Below, piece after piece: positions 55,071 through 64,000 of a stretch of DNA of 64,000 nucleotides (position 1 is the first letter of the stretch; each line of letters begins with the position of its first letter). Below the pieces are notes generated by a model. The model was not told the DNA's origin and made no database searches. It worked only from the letters and a program-made list of their open reading frames with translations. The stretch spans positions 58,132-122,131 of the forward strand of contig NZ_JACHXY010000003.1 of the NCBI RefSeq assembly GCF_014192415.1. Reading direction: 5' to 3'. The DNA is from Microbacterium proteolyticum (GTDB lineage: Bacteria > Actinomycetota > Actinomycetes > Actinomycetales > Microbacteriaceae). The position numbers and the translations under genes were made by a program.

Positions 55071-56119
55071 GGGCGCTGTCCGTCGACCCGCTCTGGCCGC
55101 GCGCCGGGGACTGGCCCGCCCCGACACGCGAAGAGGCACCCGACGCCGTGCTGCTCGGCATACCGGCGTGGCGCACGTCGCTCTCGCCGACGGGTGCGGG
55201 CGAAACCCCCGCCGCCGTGCGGGAGGCACTGCGTCGGTACTCCCCCACGATCATGGGCCCACCGCCCGTCGATCTGAACGCCGTCCTCCGCATCGCCGAT
55301 GCCGGCGATGTCGCCGAGCCCGACGGGAGGGAGGGCGAAGCACGCGTCCGGGCCGCCGTGGCCGAGCTCGCTTCGGCACGACTGCTGATCGCCCTCGGCG
55401 GAGACAACTCGGCCACCTACGCCGTCGCGCAGGGTCGGCGGGCACGCGGGCTGGTGACACTCGACGCACACTTCGACCTGCGCGACGGAGAATCCAACGG
55501 CTCGCCCGTGCGTCGGCTGCTCGCCGAGGGACTCGACCCCCGACGGGTCGTGCAGATCGGCATCGCCGACTTCGCCAACTCCGCGGCGTATGCCCGACGC
55601 GCCCTCGACGCGGGCATCACCGTCATCACGCTCGACGAGGTCCGCCGCCGCGGCATCGAGGCGGTCGTCACCGACGCCCTGCGCATCGCGAGCGGAGGCG
55701 ACTCCCCGCATGACGCGGGAGCCCCCGACGCGGGCCCGGGCGTCGCAAGAACGGACGCCGACGCCGAGGAGTACCTCGATACCCCCGGGCGCACCGTCCG
55801 AGGCGGCGATGCCGGCACCGATATCGCGGCTCCCGCACCCACGCAGGCACGACCGGCCGAGCCCGGCGGCATCCACCTCGACATCGATGTCGACGTGTGC
55901 GATCGATCCGTCGCGCCCGGCTGCCCGGCGAGCGTTCCGGGCGGGCTCGCCGCGTGGGAGCTGCGGGCGCTGGTGCGCGGGATCGCCCGCGACCCCCGCG
56001 TCACCAGCGCCGACATCGTCGAGGTGGATGCCACGGCCGACGCCGCTGACGCCCGCACCGTGCGACTTGCCGCGCTCTGCGTTCTCGAACTCCTCGCTGG
56101 ATTGGCGGATAGACCATGA
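55067..56119 (+). CDS. hutG: arginase-family hydrolase, probable formimidoylglutamase (HutG)
   Basis: 350 residues. ALGGDNSATYAVA, TLDAHFDLRDG and LDIDVDVCDRSVAPGCPAS are the metal-binding motifs of ureohydrolases, but the first ligand His (GGDH) is Asn here. An insert of about 65 residues rich in Asp, Pro and Ala (roughly 205-265) precedes the third motif. It would split formimidoylglutamate to glutamate and formamide, the last step of the hut pathway whose other genes lie at 58.4-63 kb. It overlaps its neighbours on both sides by ATGA. Confidence 0.72.
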   Translation: MRALSVDPLWPRAGDWPAPTREEAPDAVLLGIPAWRTSLSPTGAGETPAAVREALRRYSPTIMGPPPVDLNAVLRIADAGDVAEPDGREGEARVRAAVAELASARLLIALGGDNSATYAVAQGRRARGLVTLDAHFDLRDGESNGSPVRRLLAEGLDPRRVVQIGIADFANSAAYARRALDAGITVITLDEVRRRGIEAVVTDALRIASGGDSPHDAGAPDAGPGVARTDADAEEYLDTPGRTVRGGDAGTDIAAPAPTQARPAEPGGIHLDIDVDVCDRSVAPGCPASVPGGLAAWELRALVRGIARDPRVTSADIVEVDATADAADARTVRLAALCVLELLAGLADRP

Positions 56120-56580
56120 TTCAACTCATCCTCGCGCGCCACGCGAAGTCGGACTGGGCCGATGAAGGCCTCGACGATCACGACCGTCCCCTCAATGACC
56201 GCGGGCGGCGCGACGCGCCCGCGGTCGCCCGCACCGTCCAGCGCGCGGGGGTGCGCCCCGCCGTCATCCTGTCGAGCACGGCCCTCCGGGCGAAGCAGAC
56301 CGCCGACGCGTTCGCGGAGGCTTTCGAGGTCGAGGCCGTCGAACGGCGCGAGCTCTACCTCGCCGCACCCGATGGTCTGCTGGACGCCGCCCGCACCAGC
56401 GGAGTCGACGAGGTGATGGTCGTCGCGCATGATCCCGGCATGAGCTCGCTGGTGTCGCGACTGGCCGACCGCGACGAGCGCATGGTGACCTGCGCGGTCG
56501 CCGTCTTCACCTGGCACGACGGCACCTGGGACGACGTCGACGCGACTGCCCCCGACGAGTTCGACCTCTATACGCCGTAG
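56116..56580 (+). CDS. sixA: SixA-type phosphohistidine phosphatase
   Basis: 154 residues. LILARHAKSDWADEGLDDHDRPLN has the R-H-A-K motif with the phospho-accepting His9. ILSSTALRAKQTADAF and VMVVAHDPGMSSLVSRL carry the second Arg and His. SixA members remove phosphate from protein histidines. The start overlaps hutG (ATGA). Confidence 0.88.
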   Translation: MIQLILARHAKSDWADEGLDDHDRPLNDRGRRDAPAVARTVQRAGVRPAVILSSTALRAKQTADAFAEAFEVEAVERRELYLAAPDGLLDAARTSGVDEVMVVAHDPGMSSLVSRLADRDERMVTCAVAVFTWHDGTWDDVDATAPDEFDLYTP

Positions 56581-56837
56581 GCCCGCCTCGATCGTCGCAG
56601 CGGCCCCTCGCCAGAACCGGATCCTTCTTCCGCGCACTGTCGGGGACGCACGAGATCACGTCCGGGGACCCCCGTGGCAGCGAATGCGCTCCCAGAATCA
56701 GCGTTTCGTCATCCGGCCGACATCTGTCTCGTCATTGCGGCGAACATCGGTCTGGTAGAACTGTCTGATACCCGACGCGGTCGTCTGTGCCGCGCGGGGA
56801 CCCGGCGGGTGCATGCGGCGGAACCTGAGGAACGGTC

Positions 56838-57891
56838 ATGACCCCCGAAACCCCCCCTTGCGCCTGCGCAGAGGATCGCATGGATCGATGTCGCACGCGG
56901 CATCGCCATCACCCTCGTCGTCTTCCATCACTCCATCCAGTTCCTGGACGCCACCGGGTGGCAGGTGGACGCGCTCATGCAGGTGACCGCCGCGCTGTCG
57001 ACGTTCCGGATGCCGCTGTTCTTCCTCGTGTCGGGCCTGCTCGCTTCCTCCGCGATCGCGCGTCTGAGCTTCGCCTCCCTCTTCTGGAAGCGCCTGGCGC
57101 TCCTCGTGTACCTCTACGCCCTGTGGTGCGTCATCTGGTGGGCGTGGTTCCTCTTCGTCCCCCGCCCGTTCGACCCGCTGACCTCCCCCGTCGGCGATCT
57201 GGCGACGGCGCTGTACCTCCCCTGGTCGGGCCTGTGGTTCCTCTACGCCCTCATCCTCTACACCGTCGCCGCCTGGGTGCTCCGCCGCGTCCCGCGGGTC
57301 GCCCAGCTCGGCATCGCCTTCGGCGTCGCCTGCCTCTTCGCCACCGGCATCGTGACCGTCGGTTCGTCGTACACCTGGCGGTCGGTCGGCACGTATTTCG
57401 CCCTGTTCATGACGGGGGTGGTCTGCCGGCAGATCGTCGAGGCGTTCGCTCGCCGCGTGAACGTGTGGTGGCTGGTGGGAACGGGTGCGGCCCTCGCCGC
57501 GGGGACTGCCGCGCTGCCCCTCCTGCCGCTGCAGGGTGTGTTCCGCGTGGCGTTGTGCGTCGTCGGCGCGTCGTTCGGCGTCTCGATCGCGGTCATGCTG
57601 GCGCGTTCGCCGATCGCCCGGAGGGCCGTCGGCGCACTCGGGTCGCGCACCCTGCCGATCTACGTGCTCAATTCGCTACTCCTGGCGCTCGCGGTCGCGA
57701 TCCTGCCCGTCGAGCTGGTGCCGGGGTCTCTCGCCGCCGTCCTGCTCACGGCCCTCGTGGTCACGACGGCCTTGATCATCCGCCGCGCGGTGGGCTCGTT
57801 CTCGGGGGTCTTCACCCTCCCGTCCCCGATCGACCGCTTCGCGAAACGGCGTCTGCAGGTCGACCGCCTCGGAGCCGGACGTGGCCACTGA
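56838..57891 (+). pseudogene. acyltransferase-3-like membrane protein, frameshifted near its start
   Basis: ATG 56838 follows TGAGGAAC 6 nt upstream, but its frame is lost. Conserved sequence (RIAWIDVARGIAITLVVFHHS) begins in the +1 frame from 56872 onward and runs to 57891, with about ten helices and FRMPLFFLVSGLL and LWFLYALILYTVA. Removing one C from the run of seven (56851-56857) joins ATG to this frame (M-T-P-E-T-P-L-A-P). The gene is thus out of frame as given, by mutation, slippage or sequence error. A GTG at 56965 would lack the catalytic His region. Confidence 0.8.
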
Positions 57892-58450
57892 GTCGCTGAT
57901 CCCGCCCCGCACTCGCCGCCGCGGGCGCGGCTGGGTGATCGCCCTCGCCCTCGTGCTGGCGGTGGTCGTCGCGGGAGCGGCGATCATGGTTCCGGCGTAC
58001 GTCTTCCCCGCCGCCGCCGCACCTCCCGCGCGCGCCGACGTCATCTACGTGATCGGTCCTCCCACCGAGGGGCGGATCGCACTGGCCGAGCGACTGCGAA
58101 GCGATGGGGTGGCCGACGACATCCTCATCTCGGTCCCGTCGGAGGGCGAGCAGTCGGCGGCGAAGCTGAGCGTCTGCCAGCAGCGGCACGTCACCTGCGA
58201 GCACCCCGACCCGTTCACGACCGCCGGGGAGATGGCGCTCCTCAACGCGCGGTACGGTCCCGAGGCGAGCGCAGTCGTCATCACCTTCACCCCCCACGTG
58301 AGTCGGACGCGCTTCATCGCGGCGCAGTGCGCCGACGCGCAGGTGACCGTGGTCGACGTGCCGACCTCTCTCGATCTCGGGGAGTGGATCTACCAGTTCG
58401 CCTACCAGACGGGCGGGTTCGCCAAAGCGGTCGCCGCCCCCTGCTCCTGA
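57881..58450 (+). CDS. YdcF/ElyC (DUF218)-like membrane-anchored protein
   Basis: 189 residues from GTG 57881. An arginine-rich cytoplasmic start and one helix (about 20-45) precede an outside domain with [31 protein letters not shown] and [16 protein letters not shown], the core of DUF218. The start overlaps the acyltransferase end by 11 nt, and the 3' end overlaps hutI by 49 bp on the other strand. It may handle envelope glycans together with the acyltransferase. Confidence 0.75.
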   Translation: MATESLIPPRTRRRGRGWVIALALVLAVVVAGAAIMVPAYVFPAAAAPPARADVIYVIGPPTEGRIALAERLRSDGVADDILISVPSEGEQSAAKLSVCQQRHVTCEHPDPFTTAGEMALLNARYGPEASAVVITFTPHVSRTRFIAAQCADAQVTVVDVPTSLDLGEWIYQFAYQTGGFAKAVAAPCS

Positions 58451-59718
58451 GACGCCCCCGCGGCTCGCAACTCCTCGCCGTCCTTCCACACGTGGCGCAC
58501 GAGCGGCACCCCGGGTCGGTAGGCCAGGTGCACGCGCGACGGTGCGTCGAGCAGCACGAGGTCGGCCCGCGCCCCGGGCGCGATCACGCCGACGTCCGTG
58601 CGGCGCAACGCCCGCGCGCCGCCCGCCGTCGCCGCCCAGACCGCCTCGGCCGGGGTCATCCCCATCTCGCGCACGGCGAGCGCGATCATCAACGGCAGGG
58701 AGCTGGTGAAGCTCGAGCCCGGATTGCAGTCGCTGGCGAGCGCGACGGTGACGCCGGCGTCCAGCAACCGACGCGCGTCGGGGTAGGGCTGGCGCGTCGA
58801 GAACTCCACGCCCGGGAGCAGGGTGGCCACCGTGTCCGATCCGGCGAGCGCGGCCACATCGTCGTCGGAGAGGAAGGTGCAGTGATCGACCGCGGCGGCC
58901 CCGAGGTCGACCGCGAGCCGCACCCCCTCGCCGTAGCCGAGTTGATTGCCGTGCACCCGGATGCCGAGACCCGCCGCGCGGCCCGCCTCGAGCACCCGCC
59001 GGCACTGACCGGCGGTGAAGGCGCCCTCTTCGCAGAACGCGTCGATCCACCGCACGTGGGACACGACGGCGCGGAGCATCTCGCCCACCACGAGGTCGAC
59101 GTACTCCTCGGCGCTGCCGACATGGTCGGGGGCGACCACGTGCGCTCCGAGGAAGGTCACCTCGTCGGTCACCTCCGCGGCGAGACGCGCCAGACGCGCC
59201 TCGGTCTCGACGTCGAGACCGTAGCCGGTCTTCACCTCCAGTGTCGTCGTGCCCTGCGACCGGCATTCCGCGACGAGGGCGGCAAGGCGCGTCCGCAGGT
59301 CGTCGTCGGTCGCCGCCCGCGTCGCGGCCACCGTCGTGCGGATCCCTCCCGCCGCGTACCGCTCCCCCGCCATCCGCGCGGCGAACTCCTCCGCACGATC
59401 GCCCCCGAAGACGAGGTGGGTGTGACTGTCGACGAAACCGGGGATCACGGCGCGGCCGCCCGCGTCCACGACGCGGACACCGGGATCAACGCCGGATGCC
59501 ACGGCATCCGGGGCGTCCGTCGCGCGGCCCGTCCACGCGATGCGGCCATCTCGCACGAACACCACGGCGTCGCGGATCGTGCCGCACGGGTCGCCGTCGG
59601 CGGCGACGTTCGTCGTCAGCTCGCCGATGCCGGTCAGCAGGAACGTGTTCGCGGCATCCGCACCGTCCGCCCCGGAGGTACGCACCCCCTCGGCACCGGT
59701 CGGCCCTGAGGGGCTCAC
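58402..59718 (-). CDS. hutI: imidazolonepropionase (HutI)
   Basis: 438 residues from GTG 59718, which overlaps the hutU stop as [22 protein letters not shown] has the H-x-H zinc site. [61 protein letters not shown] and [17 protein letters not shown] are HutI blocks. It hydrolyses imidazolone-5-propionate to formimidoylglutamate. The Asp/Gly-rich N-terminus (about 25 residues) is longer than usual. Confidence 0.94.
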   Translation of the reverse strand: MSPSGPTGAEGVRTSGADGADAANTFLLTGIGELTTNVAADGDPCGTIRDAVVFVRDGRIAWTGRATDAPDAVASGVDPGVRVVDAGGRAVIPGFVDSHTHLVFGGDRAEEFAARMAGERYAAGGIRTTVAATRAATDDDLRTRLAALVAECRSQGTTTLEVKTGYGLDVETEARLARLAAEVTDEVTFLGAHVVAPDHVGSAEEYVDLVVGEMLRAVVSHVRWIDAFCEEGAFTAGQCRRVLEAGRAAGLGIRVHGNQLGYGEGVRLAVDLGAAAVDHCTFLSDDDVAALAGSDTVATLLPGVEFSTRQPYPDARRLLDAGVTVALASDCNPGSSFTSSLPLMIALAVREMGMTPAEAVWAATAGGARALRRTDVGVIAPGARADLVLLDAPSRVHLAYRPGVPLVRHVWKDGEELRAAGASQEQGAATALANPPVW

Positions 59719-61424
59719 CACATCGGCACCGTCAGACCCCGTTCGACGGCGACCTCTCGGGCGCGGTCGTAGCCGGCATCCACGTGCCGCATCACCCCGG
59801 TGCCGGGGTCGTTGACGAGCACGCGCGCGAGCTTCTCGGCGGCGAGCTGCGTGCCGTCCGCGACGCAGACCTGACCGGCGTGGATGCTGCGGCCGATGCC
59901 TACGCCCCCGCCGTGATGGATCGACACCCACGACGCCCCGCTGGCGGTGTTGAGCAGGGCGTTCAGCAGGGGCCAGTCGGCGATGGCATCCGAACCGTCG
60001 GCCATCGCCTCGGTCTCACGGTAGGGCGAGGCGACGGAACCTGCGTCGAGGTGGTCGCGACCGATCACGATCGGCCCTGCCAGCTCGCCCGAGGCGACCA
60101 TCTCGTTGAACTTCAGGCCCGCGAGGTGGCGTTCCTTGTAGCCGAGCCAGCAGATGCGCGCCGGCAGTCCCTCGAACTGCACCGTCGATCCGGCCTTCTC
60201 GAGCCAGCGGTGAAGAGCTGCGTCTTCCGGGAACAGCTCCGCGACGGCGCGGTCGGTCTTGGCGATGTCCTCCGGGTCGCCCGAGAGTGCCACCCAGCGG
60301 AACGGCCCCTTCCCCTCCGCGAAGAGTGGACGGATGTACGCCGGTACGAACCCCGGGAATTCGAACGCGCGGTCGTACCCGCCGAGCTCGGCCTCCCGGC
60401 GGATCGAGTTGCCGTAGTCGAACACCGAGGCCCCGGCATCCTGGAACCCCACCATCGCCCTCACGTGCGCGGCCATGCTCTCGCGCGAACGCCGGGTGAA
60501 ATCCTCGGGGTCGCGCGCGGCCATGGTGCGCCACTCGTCGACCGACACCCCGACGGGCAGGTACGACAGCGGGTCGTGGGCGCTCGTCTGGTCGGTGACG
60601 ATGTCGATCCGGATGCCGCGGGCGAGCAGTTCCGGGAACACCTCGGCGGCGTTGCCCTCGATCCCGACCGACAGCGCCTCACCCGCGTCACGCGCGGCGC
60701 TCACCCGCTCGATCGCCGCGTCCAGGTCGTCGGCCACCTCGTCGAGATAGCCGTGGGCGACGCGTCGGTCCAGGCGCGTGCGGTCGACGTCGACGATCAG
60801 CACGGCACCGCCGTTCATGGTCACCGCGAGCGGTTGCGCGCCGCCCATCCCGCCGCAGCCGGCCGTGAGGGTCAGCGTTCCTGCGAGCGATTGCCGACCG
60901 AGCGAGGCCGCGACCGCGGCGAACGTCTCGTACGTGCCCTGCAGAATGCCCTGCGTGCCGATGTAGATCCACGATCCCGCGGTCATCTGGCCGTACATCG
61001 TCAGGCCGAGCTCTTCGAGACGGCGGAACTCGGGCCAGGTGGCCCAGTCGCCCACGAGGTTCGAATTGGCGATGAGCACGCGCGGTGCCCACTCGTGCGT
61101 GCGGAACACCCCCACGGGCTTGCCCGACTGCACGAGCAGCGTCTCGTCGGGCTCCAGTTCGTCGAGGGTGCGCACGATCGCGTCGTACGCGGCCCACGAG
61201 CGGGCGGCCTTACCGGTGCCGCCGTACACGACGAGGTCGTCGGGGCGCTCGGCGACGTCGGGATCGAGGTTGTTCATCAGCATGCGCTTGGCCGCCTCGG
61301 CGCCCCAGCTCTTGGCGGAGCGGACATCACCGCGGGTCGCGCGGACGGGCCCACGGGATGCCGGGACCTCCGCGTCTCCGCCATCGGCGGCCGCCGCGTG
61401 CGAACGGTTCATCGTGTCGGTCAT
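59715..61424 (-). CDS. hutU: urocanate hydratase (HutU)
   Basis: 569 residues with AAGGAG 7 nt before ATG 61424. [61 protein letters not shown] (NAD site) and [12 protein letters not shown] lead to the active-site Cys region [38 protein letters not shown] closes it. It adds water to urocanate using tightly bound NAD as an electrophile. The N-terminal 25 residues are Ala/Asp-rich and extra. Confidence 0.97.
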   Translation of the reverse strand: MTDTMNRSHAAAADGGDAEVPASRGPVRATRGDVRSAKSWGAEAAKRMLMNNLDPDVAERPDDLVVYGGTGKAARSWAAYDAIVRTLDELEPDETLLVQSGKPVGVFRTHEWAPRVLIANSNLVGDWATWPEFRRLEELGLTMYGQMTAGSWIYIGTQGILQGTYETFAAVAASLGRQSLAGTLTLTAGCGGMGGAQPLAVTMNGGAVLIVDVDRTRLDRRVAHGYLDEVADDLDAAIERVSAARDAGEALSVGIEGNAAEVFPELLARGIRIDIVTDQTSAHDPLSYLPVGVSVDEWRTMAARDPEDFTRRSRESMAAHVRAMVGFQDAGASVFDYGNSIRREAELGGYDRAFEFPGFVPAYIRPLFAEGKGPFRWVALSGDPEDIAKTDRAVAELFPEDAALHRWLEKAGSTVQFEGLPARICWLGYKERHLAGLKFNEMVASGELAGPIVIGRDHLDAGSVASPYRETEAMADGSDAIADWPLLNALLNTASGASWVSIHHGGGVGIGRSIHAGQVCVADGTQLAAEKLARVLVNDPGTGVMRHVDAGYDRAREVAVERGLTVPMW

Positions 61425-61469
61425 GCGTGATCTCCTTCGATCCGGGCAGGGGCGTTCTGAGCGGGTGGT

Positions 61470-63023
61470 CTAGGCCAAGGCGGTCTGAGCGAGGGGCGTC
61501 TGGGCGAGGGCGGCCCGTGCGACGGCTCCGCGGGCGACGAGGTCGGTGACGGCCTCGATCTCGGGCGAGACGAAGCGGTCGGGGCCGGGGCCGGCGACAC
61601 GCGTGCGGACGAGGTCGCGCACGGCCCCCGTGGCCGGCGCCGGCACGAGCGGGGCGCGCAGGTCGAGGGCGCGGCACCCGGTCATCACTTCGATGGCGAG
61701 CACGCGCGCGAGCCCGTCGATCGCGCGACGGAGCTTGCGCGCACCCGCCCACCCCATCGACACGTGGTCCTCCTGCATGGCGCTCGAGGGGATCGAGTCG
61801 ACCGACGCGGGCGCGGCGAGTCGCTTGAGCTCCGACACGATCCCCGCCGCGGCGTACTGCGCGATCATCAGGCCGGAGTCGACGCCCACTTCGTGTGCGA
61901 GGAACGGCGGCAGTCCGTTGCTGCGCGCCGCATCGAGCGCACGGTCGGTGCGCCGCTCCGACATGGATGCCACGTCGGCCACCGCGATAGCGAGGAAATC
62001 GAGCACGTACGCCACCGGCGCTCCGTGGAAGTTGCCGTTCGATTCGACGCGGCCGTCGACGGTCACGACGGGGTTGTCGACCGCGGATTCCAGCTCGCGC
62101 TCCGCGACGACGGTGGCGTGCTCCAGCGTGTCGCGCGCCGCACCGTGCACCTGTGGCGCGCACCGCAGCGAGTACGCGTCCTGCACGCGCGTGCACTCGG
62201 GTCCGCGGTGGCTGGCCACGATGGGCGACCCGGCGAGGAACGCGCGCAGGTTCGCGGCGGACTCGGCCTGGCCCAGCTGCGGGCGGAGCGCCATGAGGTC
62301 GGCGGCGAACACGGCATCCGTCCCGAGCTGGGACTCGATCGACAGGGCCGCCGACACATCGGCGGTCAGGAGAAGCGTCTCGAGGTCGTACAGGGCGAGC
62401 AGCAGCATGCCGAGCATGCCGTCGGTGCCGTTGATGAGGGCGAGCCCCTCCTTCTCGCGCAGGGCGACGGGGGTGATCCCCGCGGCGGAGAGGGCGTCGG
62501 CCGCCGGAACCACCTGGCCGGATCCATTGCGCACGTCGCCCTCGCCCATGACGGCGAGCGCCACGTGCGACAGCGGCGCGAGATCGCCGGAACAGCCCAG
62601 CGAGCCGTACTCGTGGACGACCGGGGTGATCCCGGCGTTGAGCAGCGCCGCGTACGTCTCGACCACGACGGGGCGCACGCCCGTGCGACCGGTGGCGAGC
62701 GTCTGCAGGCGCAACAGCATGAGCGCGCGAACCACCTCGCGCTCGACCTCGCCGCCCGTGCCGGCGGCGTGGGAGCGGATCAGGCTCGCCTGCAGCTGCG
62801 CGCGGCGATCCTCGGCGATGAAGGTCGTGGCGAGAGCCCCGAAGCCGGTCGAGATGCCGTAGTGCGGTTGCGGGTCGTCGGCGAGGCCCTCGATGAGGGT
62901 GCGGGTGTCCGCCACCCGATCGAGCGCGTCACCGTCGATCATGACCCGTGCGCCGTGGCGCGCGACGTCGACCACCTCGCGGGGGGTGAGGGGGGCTGCT
63001 CCGACGGTGATGCTGACGTCCAT
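61470..63023 (-). CDS. hutH: histidine ammonia-lyase (HutH)
   Basis: 517 residues from ATG 63023. YGISTGFGALATTFI holds the catalytic Tyr. EYGSLGCSGDLAPLSHVAL contains the MIO triad, here Cys-Ser-Gly in place of Ala-Ser-Gly. ESNGNFHGAPVAYVLDFLA, SMQEDHVSMG-type SAMQEDHVSMGWAGARKL and the C-terminal bundle are typical. It deaminates histidine to urocanate. A 45-nt gap separates it from hutU; it is divergent from the IclR gene. The tail repeats L-A-Q-T. Confidence 0.96.
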   Translation of the reverse strand: MDVSITVGAAPLTPREVVDVARHGARVMIDGDALDRVADTRTLIEGLADDPQPHYGISTGFGALATTFIAEDRRAQLQASLIRSHAAGTGGEVEREVVRALMLLRLQTLATGRTGVRPVVVETYAALLNAGITPVVHEYGSLGCSGDLAPLSHVALAVMGEGDVRNGSGQVVPAADALSAAGITPVALREKEGLALINGTDGMLGMLLLALYDLETLLLTADVSAALSIESQLGTDAVFAADLMALRPQLGQAESAANLRAFLAGSPIVASHRGPECTRVQDAYSLRCAPQVHGAARDTLEHATVVAERELESAVDNPVVTVDGRVESNGNFHGAPVAYVLDFLAIAVADVASMSERRTDRALDAARSNGLPPFLAHEVGVDSGLMIAQYAAAGIVSELKRLAAPASVDSIPSSAMQEDHVSMGWAGARKLRRAIDGLARVLAIEVMTGCRALDLRAPLVPAPATGAVRDLVRTRVAGPGPDRFVSPEIEAVTDLVARGAVARAALAQTPLAQTALA

Positions 63024-63076
63024 ACGCCGATTCCACCGCGAAGGATGGCCTGCGGCGAGAGGGTTCTGGCATCCTG

Positions 63077-63094
63077 TGTCTGTCATGTCAGACA
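63077..63094. promoter_or_regulatory. palindromic operator overlapping the iclR-type start codon
   Basis: TGTCTGTCATGTCAGACA: arms TGTCTG/CAGACA with a central CATG, two mismatches in 18. The central ATG is the regulator start (63085). Occupancy would block its expression and probably acts on hutH, 54 nt away. Confidence 0.6.
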
Positions 63095-63858
63095 ATCCGC
63101 GCCCGCAGGTTCCCGCCGCCGATCAGACGCTGCGGATTCTCTCGCTGCTCGCGCGCCAGCCCGGGCCGGTGGCCGCGCAATCGATCTCGACGAGCCTCGG
63201 CATCCCGCGGTCGAGCACGTACCACCTGCTCTCGACACTCGAGGAGCACGGGTACGTCGTGCACCTGCCCGGCGACCGACGCTGGGGTCTGGGCACCGCC
63301 GCGTTCGAACTGGGCGGCGGATACGCCCGGCAGCAGCCGCTCGCGCGTCTCGGTCGACCACTGCTGGCGGCGTTGTCCGACCGGGTCGGCGAGTCGGCCC
63401 ACCTCGCCGTTCTCGCGGGACGCGACGTGCTGTACATCGTCGAGGAACGCGCCCCCCGGCGCCCCGCACTCGTCACCGACGTCGGCGTGCGCCTCCCCGC
63501 GCACCTCACCGCCACGGGTCGGGCGATGCTGGCCGCCCTCCCCCGCGAGCAGGTGCGGGCGTCGTTCCCGGATGCCACCGCCCTCACGCAGCGACACGGG
63601 TCGGGTCCCGCCACCCCGCGCGCGCTGCGCGAGGTGCTGCGCGAGGTGCGCGCGGCGGGCTTCGCCCGCGAAGACGGCGAGGTCACACCCGGTTTCCGCT
63701 CCGTCGCCGCCGCCGTGCTCGATCACGCCGGCTGGCCGGCGGCCGCGGTGGCGATCACGTGGCCCGCGGACGGTCCGAAGCGGGATGCCGCCTCCCTCGC
63801 CGACGCGGCGACCTCCACCGCCGCCGAGCTCGCACGTCGCATCGGTCGCCACGCCTGA
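63085..63858 (+). CDS. IclR-family regulator, probably of the hut genes
   Basis: 257 residues. TLRILSLLARQPGPVAAQSISTSLGIPRSSTYHLLSTL is the winged helix-turn-helix (in parts: AAQSISTSLGIPRSSTYHLL). The ligand domain has GESAHLAVLAGRDVLYIVEER, VRLPAHLTATGRAMLAAL and DGEVTPGFRSVAAAVLDHAGW. It is divergent from hutH and shares a 61-bp region with it, so histidine, urocanate or a later intermediate may be the effector. Confidence 0.92.
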   Translation: MSDNPRPQVPAADQTLRILSLLARQPGPVAAQSISTSLGIPRSSTYHLLSTLEEHGYVVHLPGDRRWGLGTAAFELGGGYARQQPLARLGRPLLAALSDRVGESAHLAVLAGRDVLYIVEERAPRRPALVTDVGVRLPAHLTATGRAMLAALPREQVRASFPDATALTQRHGSGPATPRALREVLREVRAAGFAREDGEVTPGFRSVAAAVLDHAGWPAAAVAITWPADGPKRDAASLADAATSTAAELARRIGRHA

Positions 63859-64000
63859 CGCGCTCTCCCGCCCCGCCCCACCCGATTCGGGGTGCGAGAT
63901 GTGCACCGGGTCGGACGCCGACCGCCCCACCGCACAGAACCCGCCCCACGCGTCGCGCCCCGCGCGCCATGGCATCCGCTCCGGTCGCTGCGCCCGCGCG
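63859..64000. other. right edge, no gene seen
   Basis: The final 142 bp hold the diverged 59-nt element and further CGCCCC boxes (63869, 63874, 63956). I see no start or end of another gene. Confidence 0.5.
63889..63947. repeat. 59-nt GGGGC palindrome, copy G (diverged)
   Basis: GGGGTG 63889, GGGTCG 63908, CGCCCC 63923 and 63942. The left boxes are decayed but the spacing and 9-nt loop are exact. It lies just 3' of the IclR gene. Confidence 0.65.

Overview
This is about 64 kb of very GC-rich chromosomal DNA from an actinobacterium. Codon use, gene content and the recurring start context GGATGCC-ATG point to the Microbacteriaceae, probably Microbacterium; the genus is an inference. It looks like ordinary core and accessory chromosome. 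I see no integrase, transposase, phage genes, CRISPR array, rRNA or tRNA.

Layout. 1-5.3 kb: the 3' end of a dihydropyrimidinase gene, a luciferase-like (LLM) oxidoreductase and an ABC importer (two permeases, ATPase, lipoprotein) that probably feeds a pyrimidine-like compound into the two enzymes; the first permease carries an in-frame TGA. 5.4-13.7 kb: LCP cell-wall ligase, GH3 lipoprotein, the giant helicase HrpA and a surface-anchored protein. 13.8-16.7 kb: a reverse-strand sensor kinase, response regulator and DUF4097-like membrane protein that look like an envelope-sensing unit. 16.8-22.3 kb: a monosaccharide ABC importer of ChvE/MmsAB type under a LacI repressor with two visible operators. 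22.5-31.7 kb: Gfo/Idh/MocA oxidoreductase, NYN-LOTUS protein, hydrolase-like protein, ATP-dependent DNA ligase, RecQ, a long non-coding repeat island, DoxX-like protein and two LLM oxidoreductases. 32-38.3 kb: a ClpC-type chaperone behind an HspR (HAIR) site, membrane proteins and a ThDP decarboxylase. 38.5-45 kb: rRNA-type methyltransferase, small secreted and membrane proteins, FUSC protein, ribokinase and nucleoside hydrolase. 45.1-49.3 kb: the class Ib ribonucleotide reductase operon nrdHIEF with NrdR-like and DnaA-like boxes. 49.4-58.4 kb: MFS transporter, alpha/beta hydrolase, acyl-CoA dehydrogenase, DUF445 protein, cyclotransferase-like protein, HutG-like arginase-family enzyme, SixA phosphatase, a frameshifted acyltransferase and a YdcF-like protein. 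58.4-64 kb: histidine utilisation genes hutH-hutU-hutI, divergent from an IclR regulator whose start codon lies in a palindrome.

Two themes run through the window. First, many genes begin 6-8 nt after a TANNNT-like -10 box with no Shine-Dalgarno sequence, which suggests frequent leaderless mRNAs; several starts were chosen on this basis. Second, the intergenic DNA holds a set of imperfect palindromes exactly 59 nt long. Seven have the form GGGGCR-N13-GGGGCG-N9-CGCCCC-N13-YGCCCC, five of them clustered at 28.9-29.5 kb. Two more of the same length have a different sequence (GTGAGGGGTC arms), and another at 8.2 kb keeps the 19-bp box spacing with a third sequence. Most sit at gene 3' ends, often between convergent genes. 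They are the most unusual structure here and the best candidate for an undescribed element.

Two genes appear broken as given: the first permease (TGA at 2001) and the acyltransferase (frameshift in a C7 tract near 56855). Each could be a real mutation, a phase-variable tract or a sequence error.
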